From assembly GCA_963576565.1 (NCBI GenBank), contig OY755038.1, positions 181,404,452 through 181,468,451 on the forward strand: a DNA stretch of 64,000 nt, read 5' to 3'. The notes beneath the pieces were generated by a model, which did no database searches, was not told where the DNA came from, and worked only from the letters and a program-made list of their open reading frames with translations. A program made the position numbers and the translations under genes. This document shows, one piece after another, positions 36,061-48,238 of the stretch. Each line of letters starts with the position of its first letter. Within the stretch, counting starts at the first letter, position 1. This stretch comes from Aspidapion aeneum (taxonomy: Eukaryota > Arthropoda > Insecta > Coleoptera > Brentidae).

Positions 36061-37943
36061 TTTAAAAAAAAATATACATTTTAATATTTGCATTTTTTTC
36101 CGATTTTAAGGGTTTTTCGCAATTTTTTTATGTGTGTACGAAAAATTGCAAGGTTTTTACAATATATTCGACATTTTAAAGTTCTGCGATCAAAACCAAC
36201 ACTAGATTCGGATTCAGCGTACCGAACAATTTTTAGATAAGTAGGTTTGGTCAAATGTACAGACCACTTTTTATTTTGTGTGAAAAAATTTTTATAAATT
36301 TTCCAAATTCCAAAAACCTATAGTTTATCAATTTTAATATTTCATGAAATTTTTTATCAAGTATTTTAACCTGTTACTTTTTACATGGAAATATCAAATT
36401 CTCTAAAATTAATCTTATTTCATTGCAATATTTCTTTAGTCAAAACATTATTCTATTAGTCAAGACTTCTTTATTGTATGATTTCCCTATTCGCTGTTTT
36501 ACTGAGTGCGTTTTTTTTGCGTGAATTTTTTTACGTATTTCAGTGCGCCAAATCCAAATATAGGAAATATTTAGCCTGTACACCTCCAATATTTTGAGTA
36601 AGATGCAAAAAACTTGCAATATTTTAATATTACATGTAAAGATAACAACGTATGCATTTTCAAAGCCAATAAACTAACTATTTACATTAGATTAGATAAG
36701 AGTAACGTCAATTGAAAAAAAAAAGACTATTTGGCACAGGGTGGAACTACTTAACTTAACTTGCATTTTCTTCCGCTTTGTTAGCCATTTTCCCAATTTT
36801 TGTGTTTGTGTTTGAAAAATTGCGACGATTTTAGAATTTACTCAAAATTTTAGAGTTCAATGGTCAAAACGAACCTCGGATTCGGATTCAGCGCGTCAAA
36901 AAACTTATAAATAGGTAGGTCTGGTCAAATATACAGGCAATTTTTTTCTTTTGCGCGTCGGTATTAAAAACGATTTTTTTTTCAAATTTCAAAATTCTAT
37001 AAAACTTTTAATCAAGAACCGTTACTTTTCACATAAAACACTGTAGTTCTAAAAATGTAATTTTATTTCATTGCATGATTTTTCTATTAGTCAAATCTTT
37101 TTATTGCATAATTTCTCTGTGTGATGTTTTACTGAATGTCTTTACTGTGTGGATTTTTCCTGTTCACTTTTTTTCTATACTCGTGTGCGTGCCTTTATTT
37201 GCGGTCACCGGAAAAAAAGCACACATTTGACCAGACCTGTCTAATTTTGCTGCTCCAAATCCAAATATGGGAACCACTTAGCCCGTAGTTGCACCACCAA
37301 AATTTCGAGTAAATTGCAAAAAATTTGATCAAAATATTTTAATATTTTGGTGAAGATAAATAATTATTGTTTATTTTCAAAGTCAACAAATAAATTAAAC
37401 GAACCAAACCAAACCCCAGCGCACTACAATTTTAGTAGGTCACGGTGACATCTTAAAAAAATATATACATTTTTATGTTTGCATTTTTTAACGATTTTTA
37501 TCGTTTTCCGCAATTTTTGTGTGTGTGTGTTTGCGCGCACAAAATGCCAACGTTTTTACAAATTACTCGAAACTTTAGGGTTCTGCGATCAAGACGAACC
37601 CCGGTGTTGGATTCAGAGAACCGAAACACTTATAGATAGGTAAGTCTGTTCAAATATACACACCACTTTTTTATTTTGAGTGCCGGTGTAAATGAATTTT
37701 TTAAAATTGCAAAAAAATTAAATGATTTTCAATACTCATTTTATGAAGTTTTTAAAGTGTCCTAGCCTGTTATTTTTTACATGAAACATTCTAATTTTAA
37801 AAACTTAACTTAATTTCATTACATGATTTTATTGTATGATTTCCCTATGCGCTTTTCTCTGTACAGTTTTATACGTGTGCGCTACTTACCTGTGTGGATA
37901 TTTCTTGTGCGCTTTTTTTTCTTTGCGCTACTTACATTCCTGT

Positions 37944-40240
37944 TAGGGTTGCCGCCGAACGAGAGATTCTCGCCTCTCGTCTCGTCGAGAGAGGGCGAGA
38001 CGAGACGAGAGAGATATTTTCTTCCGAATGAAAGCTTGAGACGAGACGAGAGAAAGACCCTCTCTCGTCTCGAGATTCTTGTTTCTCTCGTGCTCTCGAG
38101 CAAAAAAGGTTGGTTTCAGGTACTGTTTTTTTTAAGTAAAAGGTATTCAAAAATTGACATATATTCCTTTCTTGACAACATGTACTGTAGCTTACCTTTG
38201 GCTTACTTGGAATCAGATGGACAAAATTGAAAAGTGTAATTAAATAAAATTGTACTGTTACTCTTGATGCTTATTAACGTACTGAATATTTTTTTTTCCG
38301 AAATTATTCATAAGCGGGAAAATTTAATTTTCTTTTCTAGCTTTCGGCGTGACTTCTTGTTAGTTAGAAATCTCTTAATTAAAAAAATGTGTTTGGACGA
38401 TTCTTTAGAGAGCTAAAATCCTGAAAATCAAATAATTTTCTTCCGGAAATTAGTTTATTTTTTATTTTTCAAAATATGAGAAATTTAGATGAAAAATCTG
38501 CTAGTTAAAAAAAGTTTAAATGTATTTTGCGTTTTTTAAAAAAAAAAATGTTTTTCCTAAAAAAATTAAGAAAAATTAAGATTAAGAGAAAGTTATTTAG
38601 AAAACAAACGTTTTGGTTAGTTTTGACAAAAACACATTCTCGCAAGAAAAATTTTTCGTTTAATAATATATGTATTGCTTTATTTTTAAGGATTTACACA
38701 AAATAGTTTTTATCAATAAACACTTGGAATTTTGAGTATGGTTTTGAATAAATAAAGCGATGCAAAAAATTTCCACAGCTTTTATTTCATCAGCATCAAC
38801 GAGGTATTTTAGTACATGTATTTACTCCTTTATTTATTGACCCGCAAGGCTCAATTTTCGGTCGACTTTTATATATAATATATACAAATGACATCAACTC
38901 AGTAGTCAAAGATTTTCTGTCTCAATTCTGCGACGATGTTACTGCTGTTATTCAGGAGGATACACTGGAATCATGTGGTATGCGAGCAACTCAATTGATA
39001 CATACAGTTAAAAATTACTTCCAACAAAATAATTTGCTACTTAACACTAATAAAACACAAGTTATGAGCCTTAGAAATACCAAGGCGGAAATTCAGATTG
39101 ATGGTGCTCAGTTGGAAAATCTTGATTCGGTTGTAATTTTGGGCCTACATATGGATAAAGATCTAAACTGGAAACCCCATGTTAAAAATTTAGCGTGTGC
39201 AGGTATTGGTACGCCCTAAAGCTAATTCGGGATAACATCGGTGTGGCAGCTTGTCTGCCAGCATTTCACTCCTACATACAGTCAAGGGTTAGGTATGGAA
39301 TAGTTTTTTGAGGTAATTCAGTTGAGGCCATTAGAATTTTAAAACTGCAAAAAAGAGGTCTAAAAATTATTTTTCAAATGAAAAAATCCGATAGCTGTAG
39401 GCAAGTTTTTATGGAAAATAGGATACTCACAGTATTTTCTTTAAACATAGTGGAGTGTGTAAGTTTTATGGTCGCCAATCCAGACCTTTTCAGTCGCTTG
39501 GAACAAGAACATGTATATAACACAAGACATAAAAGTAATTTAAAAACTGAAATGGCACATTCTACTTATGTCCAAAAAAATGGTAAATATTCCATCGTAA
39601 AAGTGTGGAATAAATGGCCATCAAAAATTAAAGATTTGCCTCCCAAAACTTTAAAAATGAAACTAAAAAACTACTTACTAAGAAAAGCATACTATTCCGT
39701 AGATGAGTTTTTTGGTGACAGTATGAGTGACATTTTTTAGATGTTATAGGTATTTGTATCTTTTGTGTCATATTTTTTTTTTAATGTTACCTGTTTAATT
39801 TTATGCTACACTTGTAAATACTACAAGTAATTTATTTCCTTACTGTTTTATTTTCTATTTTTTTATTATTATTTATTTTATTTTAACAATCATACTTTGA
39901 CTAAATAAAACTATGTTTATTTTAAATGCCTACTTTAGGTAAATAAACAATAAATAATAATGAAACATTTATATTGTTAGGCTTAATTAGATGCTTAAAA
40001 ATGCTGATGCAAAATTGTAATATGTATTTTGACTGGATCCACGCCCATCTGGGTAATACGGATTTAATAAAGAATTTACTTACTTACTATTGTATATATA
40101 TGCATATGCAGAGTATATCACAGAATGGCTCTCTCGAGAGATAGAAGAGTCCTATCGTCGAGACGAGAGAGCTATTTTTTCTCGCATAACCAGACGAGAC
40201 AAGAGAAGGGCTTTTCTCGTCTCGTCTCGCGGCAACACTA
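37944..40240. mobile_element. hAT-like element with GACGA-rich terminal inverted repeats
   Basis: The left end is TAGGGTTGCCGCC and the right end GCGGCAACACTA (inverted), flanked by ATTCCTGT and ATTCCTCT, a 7/8 match that fits the 8-bp target duplication of hAT elements. Subterminal zones (37960-38100 and 40125-40230) are packed with CTCGT/ACGAG words in both orientations, perhaps transposase-binding clusters. No transposase is present; the interior carries a LINE fragment (38840-39962). The empty site can be read from the surrounding tandem repeat. Reading frames over the GACGA tracts are composition artefacts. Confidence 0.75.
38840..39962 (+). pseudogene. Jockey-like LINE fragment (reverse transcriptase C-terminal half)
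   Basis: It begins inside reverse transcriptase motif B (PQGSIFGRLLYIIYTNDI), then a degraded motif C (FCDDV in place of FADDT), the NLLLNTNKTQVM region, and the LGLHMDKDLNWKPHV thumb segment. A frameshift near 39210 and a stop near 39308 precede the C-terminal tail (39378-39740), whose YNTRHKSNL and VWNKWPSKIKDLP segments match jockey-type elements. The 3' end is an A/T-rich tail near 39950. 5'-truncated, so endonuclease and ORF1 are missing. It sits inside the hAT-like element, so it inserted later. Confidence 0.8.
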
Positions 40241-40280
40241 ATTCCTCTGCCTTTATTTACAGTCACTGCTTAACTATTAC

Positions 40281-40795
40281 CCCCCCCCCCCCCCCAGAGT
40301 TTCGTTCTAGCTCCGGTGGCCTACCGTTTAATTTTAAAATAAATAATTTCTTGCTAAATAAAAAATATAAATTATTGTTAACAGAATCTTGGCAATTAAT
40401 CCGCTCAAGTTTCCACTCATCGTCTTGCTGTACTATAATATCATATAGCTTCTAAATTTAATGGTCAACGGCTTATCACGAATTTAATCTTTTAAAATGG
40501 TAAGTACCTTTTATTAAAATTTCTCTCTATCTTTCAACTCAACAACGTTTTTCAGGCCAGGCCACTGCACACAAAACCTATTTATTTTAATTTTATTTTC
40601 GTGATGGTTGTAAACAATTTAAAATTTTGGTTGTTTTGAATTAGTTCAGGAGAATATTGCACTAAATAACTTGTGTCAACTCGTAATATTCTAGCGAAGG
40701 CTGGCCTTTCAAAAAGAGTCCAATCATTGGAGATTAAGACTTTTTTGCCCAAACATCTTTAAAAATCAAACATTGGCTGTCTTTACTTATACCGA
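40281..40795. other. No gene recognised; poly-C run
   Basis: A run of about 15 C starts near 40281. An ATG/GTAAGT word at 40496-40504 resembles a short first exon, but nothing downstream supports a gene. Confidence 0.35.
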
Positions 40796-40986
40796 CAGTG
40801 GCGTATATGTGGGTGGGCCTGGGGGGCCCGCTCCCCCCCTAAGCTAAGGTTTTTTTTGGATATTTTCCACATATTTCATGATTACAAACATAAAATAGCA
40901 TAAAATACGGACCCAGGGGGTCTGAGCCCCCCCCCCCCCCCCGAAACTGTTCGCCCCCTCGAAACATTTTTCTATATACGCCACTG
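40796..40986. mobile_element. 191-bp hAT-type miniature element
   Basis: The ends CAGTGGCGTATAT and ATATACGCCACTG form a near-perfect 13-bp inverted repeat. The interior has G/C homopolymer blocks and the ATTTTCCACATATTTCATGA segment shared with 3860-4022. I could not find a target duplication. Confidence 0.65.
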
Positions 40987-41344
40987 ATTTAATGTAATAG
41001 CACAACATAATGATGCGATCTATACAGGGGCGGATCTAGAAACTTTATTTGAGGGGGGCTATCATAATAAATATTGCATAAAACTATTTTGCATAGTGTA
41101 ATTAATCATTATCGACGACCACACGTGTTTTTAATAGTTCTCTACAAAATCAAAGAGTTTGTGCGAAAACGTAAGTCAAAACTTAAAATAATTTTTGCAA
41201 GGTGGTGGGATAAGTCAGCATAGATTAAACTAAAAAGTCTGTAGAACCAAATAGTATACAGTAGTCATATAAAGGGGCGAAATCTACCCCAATTCCACGA
41301 AGACTGTACAACAATAAGGTCGAAAATCGCCTATCTCACAGTAA

Positions 41345-42183
41345 TTTCAAATATATTATCAATTATCAGATCAAGCCCTGTTGTATAATTTGTTAACCGG
41401 GGCAATTAATAAACAAACTGAAGAACTAAAAAGCGAATTTAATAACGCTAACAGCACGCTAAAACAGGAGCTACAAGAAGCAAAGCAGGAAATGTTTGTT
41501 CTTAAAAAAAGGTGTCTCGAACTGGAAAGAAAAAATAGGAAAAATAACGTAATAATTTTTAATTCTCAACCAAAAAATAATCAAAACTTGTTAAAAGAGC
41601 TACTTACAATCATAAATCGGACCTTAGAAACCAATATTACTGAATAGATATTAATAATATATACAGAATCGGAAGAAACAACGAAGCACCTATTGTTCTT
41701 GAATTCATTTCATTTTTAAGGAAAAAAAGCTTGTTTAAAAGCCCTGAGAATCTAAAAAAGCTTTCAACGGAGCACAGCATTGGGATCTCAAACGATTTTG
41801 GACCAGAAGACCGAGAAGAACTGAAGACACTCAAATTTCACCTTAAAGAAGCAAAAAATCAAAATCACGAAGCCAAAATTAGGAGTCTTAAGCTTATCAT
41901 AAACGGATCTGTCTACACTTCCGAACAACTGAAAATCATCGAAAAACAGGTCAGCAGCGAATCTGGTGAAGAAAGCAGTGAAGAAGAAATGGATATACAG
42001 GACAAAAATAAACAAAAAATCGAAGGCATAAAAACAAAAAATCAATCCAATCCACAATATCAGAGCCAGAGTATTGAATCCCAACAACCTTTGGCGAATA
42101 AAACCCACGCAAACCAACATAAACGCAAACGCGGAAAGTTTGTGTATAGCCCACCCACTACCAGAAGTTCGAGTTTAAAATAA
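41345..42183 (+). pseudogene. LINE ORF1 (nucleic-acid chaperone-like), frameshifted
   Basis: The N-terminal part (41381-41647) is a coiled coil (heptad-like NSTLKQELQEAKQEMFVLKK followed by a charged ELERKNRKNNVIIFN segment), as in L1/CR1-type ORF1 proteins. A +1 shift at about 41645 leads into INNIYRIGR and IVLEFISFLRKKSLF, the RNA-recognition-like region. The C-terminal part (41731-42183) is acidic (SSESGEESSEEEMD), then Gln/Asn-rich, and ends basic. No CCHC knuckles are seen. In life such proteins bind the LINE RNA. No clear initiator Met precedes 41381, so the true start may be lost. Confidence 0.7.
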
Positions 42184-42650
42184 AACCAGCTGATTTCTAC
42201 AGTCCATTTCTGCGAACATCAAACAACATTTAGAATACATTATCGATCAAGCAAGAATACCTTATCTCTATGCGTTTTTTTTCGGTCCTTTAAATTTATT
42301 TTGAATAGACATATATTTATTATTTATTATTTATCAATAAAATAAGTATCATATACAGGAAAGTAACTTGACGTCTTAGATATTTTTAAAAAAGTGAGAA
42401 AATAGGTATACCTATTTTTTATTCGCCAAAACAAAAGAAAAGGAATTTCTTATTACGAAAATTGATTAATTGTTACAATCATTTTTTCTTTAGGAGAAAA
42501 ATTTTGCATACTATTAATTAAATAAATTAGCTCTAAATTCGTTTTCTAGCTTCCTGAGCTATAGAGAATATTATTTATTTTTATTTTTATTTTTTTTTTA
42601 CTTTAATTACATATTTTCAGACTGTTTGTCACTGAACATATTAACTTAAA

Positions 42651-45602
42651 ATGAATAGATATATTAAGGATTTTGATACTTTTGAAATAGATACAAAAGA
42701 AGCACCAAATATTAATACCGCAAAAAGTCTACTAGATTCAAGCCTAATGGGATTTACTATTTTTCACACAAATATTTGCAGTCTTTCCAAACATTATAAC
42801 AGTCTAGAAGTTACACTTAGTCAGTTTCAACCATTTGATATTATAGTACTAACTGAAACTAGATTTATTACAAATACCTCCTTATTTAATCTACAAAACT
42901 ATAACATGTTTTACAACCAAGGAAAATTAAACCAAAATGACGGTGTTATCGTATATACACACAAAATATATCATAATATTACTCACGAAATTGTCATGAT
43001 CGCAAACTTAAGCTGCGTAAGGATAAATTTGAAAATTAATAATAAAAAAATTGGAATAACTGCCATATATCGACTACACCAAATAAACAAAGATGAATTT
43101 ATTTCAGAACTAGAACAATATACGTCAACTGTAAATAACGAAATTGAAATATTAGTAGGGGATATGAACATAAACATTTTGGAAAATTCAGTGCAAAGTA
43201 ACAATTATCTCAACTCACTATACGAAAAAGGATATAAATCAATAATAAATAAATATACAAGAGTTGAGAGGGAAAGCAAAAGCTGCATTGATCACATTTT
43301 TATAAAGTCAAAAGACAACCACTCTTTAAAAATAACACCAATTATATTACACTCCAAAATATCAGATTACTACCCCATAATAGTAAAATATCCGTTAAAA
43401 AATATCTCGCAAAATAAAACTCATAACTCCAAAATAGAAAAAAATTTTATTAATTATAAAATGTTTAAACATAAAATTAATTAAAAAAAAAGAGATATCA
43501 AATAATATTTATAACACAATCGACGTTGGAGAATGCACAAATAAATTAATTAAATTTATACAAGAAACAACAATACAATCTAGTTATACAATAAAAACGA
43601 CGAACAAACAAAAAAAGAAACCCTGGATAACAACTGGAATAATAGAATCAATAAAAATACGTGACAAATTATATCATAAATTTAGGAAAAGAAAAGAAGA
43701 GGAAATACACACAAGATACAAATATTACAGAAATAAAATTATAAAACTGATATCAGATGCAAAAGAAAAATATTACAAAGAAATCATAACTCAAAATAAA
43801 AACAATAGTAAAAAACTTTGGCAAACCATTAACGAGTATAATAATTAAAAAAAACAGCCAAGACAGATCCCAAAGAAATAAAAACACAAAATGGAGAAAT
43901 ATCAACAAACCAGAAGCAGATAGCCAATATATTCAGTGATCACTACACATCAGTAGGTAGCACAATGGCACGTAGTATATTGGAAAAAAGTAACGCACCA
44001 CAAACGTTCAAAGCAAACCCTTCTCAAGTAACGGCTTCTATGTTTTTAAACCCAATCACAGAAGAGGAAATTATAAAATTAATAAATTCCCTAAAAAATG
44101 ACTCCGCACCAGGGCAAGATGGCATAAGTATTAAACTATTAAAAGAGGCTTCTAACGAACTATCCGGATTACTTAAACATCTAATTAACGTGATTTTCTC
44201 AACGGGACAGGTCCCCAAACATTTTAAGGTGGCAATTGTTAAGCCCATTTATAAGAAAGGAGAGTCCAGTGAATATTATAATAATAAATAAATTATAGGC
44301 CAATCAGTTTAATTTCAAACGTAGCCAAAATCTTTGAAAAAGCGCCAAAACAAAGACTTGTGACTCACCTCTCTCATAATGACATACTCTCACCACAACA
44401 GTTTGGGTTCAAGGCTAAAAAATCCACCAATGACCCTGTTGCACAATTATTGGCCAACGTTTACGAATCTATAGATAAAAGCAAAAAAACTGCAGCCGTT
44501 TTTATAGATCTAGCTAAAGCCTTCGACACCGTTTGTCATCAAAGGCTTATAGCAAAGTTAGAATCCATAGGAATACGAGGAATCGCAAAAAACCTTTTTC
44601 AAAGTTACCTTAATGAATGGAAGCAAATCGTACGAATTGGAGATCCTTACAGCGAAGCAAAAACAATAGAATACGGAGTTCCTCAAGGCACAGTTATTTC
44701 ACCTACTTTGTTTAACATCTACATAAATGATCTATTGAGGATAGATATAGATGGAGCTCTAAAAGCTGGTACGATGATACGGTATATCATGTCGAAGGTG
44801 ACACTTGGGATGAAGTTGAAATTAGGATAAAGAAAGACTTCGAAAAAATAATCAAATGCTTCGATATGAATTTGCTGTCGATCAACCATCAAAAAACCGT
44901 ATATCTACCATTTGCAAGCTTCTCAACTGGTTTGCCAGAAAAAACATCTATAGCTATTAATGTAGCATGCAGGCAAGAAATATGGGAAATAAAACGTGAA
45001 CATACATCCAATTATTTAGGAATGATAATTGACTCTCACCTAAAATGGGATAAACAGATAGAAAGTCTTAACAAAAAAATTAGGTCATTAATTTATATGT
45101 TCAGCCAGCTAAAAAAAATGTTACACTAAAAATTGCAAAAACGGTATACTTTGGACTAGTCCAATCTCTGTTATCTTATGGCATTTTAGCATGGGGTGAG
45201 GCGTACAGCAATGTCTTAAAACCCCTATAAATATCACAAAAACGAATTTTAAAGATAATATTCAAACTACCACTAAGAGTTCGGACGACAGAGCTATACA
45301 AGCACGTAGGTATTTTAAGTGTAAAACAACTATTTTATAAAGCCTCACTTCTATACTTAACAAAAAACAGATTACTTAATACTGAAACTCTACATAAACA
45401 TGACACCAGGTTCTCGAAAAGTCAGAAAATAAATCTCCCTAAAATGAATAAAACAAAAGGGCAAAAGTCCTACTTTTTTGTAGGGACAGAAATATATAAT
45501 CAACTTCCAGATGATTTAAAGCAAATTGTCCACAAAAATGCATTTAAAAGAAAAATTAGTATTTGGTTGCTTTATAATAACATTAATTGCATCAATAATT
45601 AA
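42651..45602 (+). pseudogene. LINE ORF2: AP-type endonuclease and reverse transcriptase, frameshifted
   Basis: The endonuclease domain (42651-43440) shows HTNICSL, the LTETRF metal-binding Glu, GDMNINIL (Asp and Asn), SCIDHIF, and SDYYPI, where the family has SDHxP, so the catalytic His is Tyr. A shift in the A-run at about 43485 and a stop at 43845 precede a lysine-rich linker. The reverse transcriptase starts near 43965: SAPGQDGISIKLLK, IVKPIYKKGE, a stop at 44289, NVAKIFEK, motif A FIDLAKAFDTVCHQRL, motif B GVPQGTVISPTLFNIYINDL, a shift near 44770, motif C YDDT lacking the usual Ala, and a C-terminal region to the stop at 45602. Order and length (about 980 codons) are normal for ORF2. The protein would nick the target and reverse-transcribe the element RNA, but this copy cannot. 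Confidence 0.85.
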
Positions 45603-46204
45603 TTATATGTATATCAATATTTAAGTATATGAATATGTCAGGATCTTGAATCGTAAATATCTATATGTATGTTCTAAACTGTATTTTAAATAGCAATCAA
45701 TATTGCATGCTTCCACTATTGCTTGAAAAGGATAGTAGAAGACTTTTTATTTAATTTTTGCTTAAGAATTTTTTTTTTGGTTTTTTTGATTTTTATTTCA
45801 ATAATATTTTGTTTATTAAAAATGTAATTATTATAACTAGAACCTTTGCTTACACATTATGAAAAAAATAAAACGTGGGTCATTAAGACAATTATATTAC
45901 CACCTAACGCGACAGTCAAGTTATTTTTTAACTTTGTTGCATTTGGTCATTTTTAATTTTCTTTATATATGATATTCTCCATATTTATTTAATTATTTAC
46001 CTAGGTACTTTATTATGGTATTATGAGTGTAATTTTCTTTTATAAACAAATAAATATTAAAAAAATATAAAAATAAAAAAAATAAAAATAAAAAAAATAG
46101 TGACCAGAGGTGAATTCTGGGTATAAAAATTAAATATGTTTAGAGATTTGAGAGGGGGGAATTTCCCCCTTTTCCATTACCGCAGATCCGCGCCTGAATC
46201 TATA

Positions 46205-47435
46205 AACTAAATCTTTAGTAAAGTTCGAAAAAAGCTATTAAACTGACTAACTAACAAAGTGAAACTGAGTGTAGCTATGGGTATCTGAGTGTAGCGAAGG
46301 TTTTTCTGAATGTATCTAAGGTGTAACTAAGTGTAGCTGTGAAAAACAGGAGGAAGGTCAAGAGGAAGAAAAGAAACTTCTTGTTTGAACAGCAATAGTT
46401 TAATTAATATTCCATTTCGAACGAGATACTAAAGATCATTAGGAGGTAAAAGTTTAGTATATTTTTATTATTTTGTTAAAAATACAAATTTAGATTGATG
46501 CTTCTATTTAAAATTAATTTGTTTAATTATAGCTAAAAAATTAGACTTCTTAAACCATAGTGCAACGGCAAAAAAACTAATTTTTACCGAATATTTCAAA
46601 AAAATCAAAATTGGGTCCTGCAATTTTTTTTTTTTTTGTTTTAGAACTACTACTCCAAATTTAAATCCAAATGGACGTTTTGTTTTAGGAGCATTTTCGT
46701 TAAAGGATGACTACAATAAATAAAATTTATTAAACCGAAATTTTTTGCTCAAGAGGGTTCGACAGATACGAGAAATTCTTGATGAAAATGTAAGAAGACG
46801 AGAGGATATGTATAGATTGATGAGACGAGTGAGAATAAGTGGTCTCGGCGGCAACATTTATACTTGAGGGAGATTCTGCAATCCATGCAATCAATTATTA
46901 TATGGTAGCTTTCGACAAAAAATTACCACTTACAGTTTCTGTTACATATTGTATATAGGTAATAGGTAAAATGAAAAAACATTTGAAAAAATTAAGGGGA
47001 GCACTAAAAATAAGAATGCGTTTTACATTTTTATTTTTCATTTAATTTTTTTTATCCCTCCGAATTCGTAAATTTGCAATCAAATATCTCAAAAATGGAT
47101 CAATAAGAAGACATTTAAGATACCGTCAAAACAAGGTCTCACTAAGCACAAAATCATAAAAAACGTAAAATAAATATTGAAAAAAAAAACGTTTTTTTTT
47201 TTCTTCACACAAATTTATGTCAAATTAAGTCAACTTTTAAAATTAAAAAAAAACATGCAGAAAATTATAACTAAAATTTCATGTAAAAGCATTACAAAAA
47301 ATATATCTGTTAATAGCGCTAAGAAACCAATATTAAATGATCCATAATTTTATTAACATTAAAAATAATACCACCAATATAAGGATATTTTTATAATCTT
47401 TTCCTAGATCTCATTTCTAACGTTGAATTTAAGAT
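46205..47435. other. No gene recognised
   Basis: 46270-46345 is a short degenerate repeat of 'tgagtgtagctatgg'-like units. 46770-46856 ends GGCGGCAACATTTA after AGACGAG words and resembles a decayed right end of the hAT family at 37944-40240. The rest is AT-rich and featureless. Confidence 0.35.
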
Positions 47436-48238
47436 ATATCGCACACCCGCTGAAAAAGAGTCACAACTCAAAAATCGCCCTTCTTAAGATAAACCTGCCG
47501 CCATCATCGATATAACTTGTACTTTCTTCCATAAAAGCGTCACATTTATGTTTCGACAATTCACCGCGAAATGGCGATGTGACTCTTTTATTTTGTGCAG
47601 TTTAGCTGAGGATGCGTTCCTTTACATTGCCACTTTTGACTTTATAACAGCGTGAACGTGGAATTTCATCCTGAAAAGAGTCACATTTCGAGTTGTGAAG
47701 GTTTTACGTGTGAACGATTGGTTAAATCTGACCCATATAACAAGTAAAATACTGTTCTTTTTTGTGTTGTGACTGTTTTTTCGAATTGTTCAGTATACTT
47801 AGAATTAAGTAGAATAAGAAAAAAATCTTTTGAATTTATTAGAGAATAATCACATTCCCAGTTGTTATTCGGCATTTTATAACTAGTTGTAAAAATAAAT
47901 AAAAAGAATCTTCTTTATTTGTTTTCTTTTTTTATATTATTTATCCTGCGTGACATCCTGATTTACAACGTCATGATGCCTTGTTCTAAAAAAGTGTCAC
48001 AATATCGGGTTTTTGTATTTTTTTTAACTAAAAACGACAAAAATTATTTTTTCTGAGAAACGTACTGCACCAATTACATTGAGTTAATAGGTTCCTGTTG
48101 ATATAAAATAACGTGTTAACTCGTAATTTGTCATGTAAGTGAAAAATTAATGTCTCTAATTAACTTAATTCTTTAACAGCGATTTTCTCAAAACAATGTT
48201 TTTTGAGTTGTGACTATTTTTTAGCGGGGGTGCGATAT
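47436..48238. mobile_element. 803-bp TIR element with repeated AAGAGTCACA motifs
   Basis: The left end (ATATCGCACACCCGCTGAAA, then AAGAGTCACAACTCAAAA) is inverted at the right end (TTTTGAGTTGTGACT, then TTTAGCGGGGGTGCGATAT), a TIR of about 40 bp. Inside are at least four more AAAAGAGTCACA-like words in both orientations (near 47575, 47675, 47765, 47990). No transposase. The target duplication is not clear. Confidence 0.7.

Larger units (their letters stand above)
36061..40280. repeat. Degenerate ~690-bp tandem repeat, three units, split by a hAT element
   Basis: Units start near 36061, 36755 and 37441. Each has a TTTGCATTTTTT-like start, a TTCGGATTCAGCG-like middle, an 'aggtctggtcaaatatacag' segment, and a GCGC...TTTTT end. 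Unit 3 is interrupted at 37943/40241 by the hAT-like element; the right remainder (CTGCCTTTATTTACAGTCAC) aligns with 37191-37205 of unit 2. No coding motifs. Confidence 0.7.
41099..46096 (+). mobile_element. Near full-length non-LTR retrotransposon (jockey/CR1-like)
   Basis: A 5.0-kb element with a 5' UTR (to about 41370), ORF1, an intergenic region of about 470 bp, ORF2 with endonuclease and reverse transcriptase, and an A-rich tail (46060-46096). ATAGTG flanks both sides (41093-41098, 46097-46102) as a probable 6-bp target duplication, and the split hAT-type element confirms both borders. Several frameshifts make it inactive. Confidence 0.8.
41025..46196. mobile_element. hAT-type miniature element split by a LINE
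   Basis: The ends CAGGGGCGGATCT and AGATCCGCGCCTG are inverted copies. The flanks GATCTATA (41017-41024) and AATCTATA (46197-46204) match at 7 of 8 positions, the hAT target size. Without the LINE (41099-46096) the element is about 174 bp, the same size as its relative at 25743-25914. Confidence 0.75.

Noticed and set aside
37823..38230. 135-codon frame and two reverse frames over the GACGA-rich end of the hAT-like element
   Set aside because: Arg/Ser/Glu-rich composition comes directly from ACGAG/CTCGT repeats.
40090..40455. 121-codon frame
   Set aside because: It crosses the hAT right end, its target duplication and a poly-C run; no motif.
40496..40504. ATG/GTAAGT, as in a ribosomal-protein type first exon
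   Set aside because: No downstream exon or upstream promoter features that I could recognise.
41788..42120. 110-codon minus-strand frame
   Set aside because: Antisense shadow of LINE ORF1.
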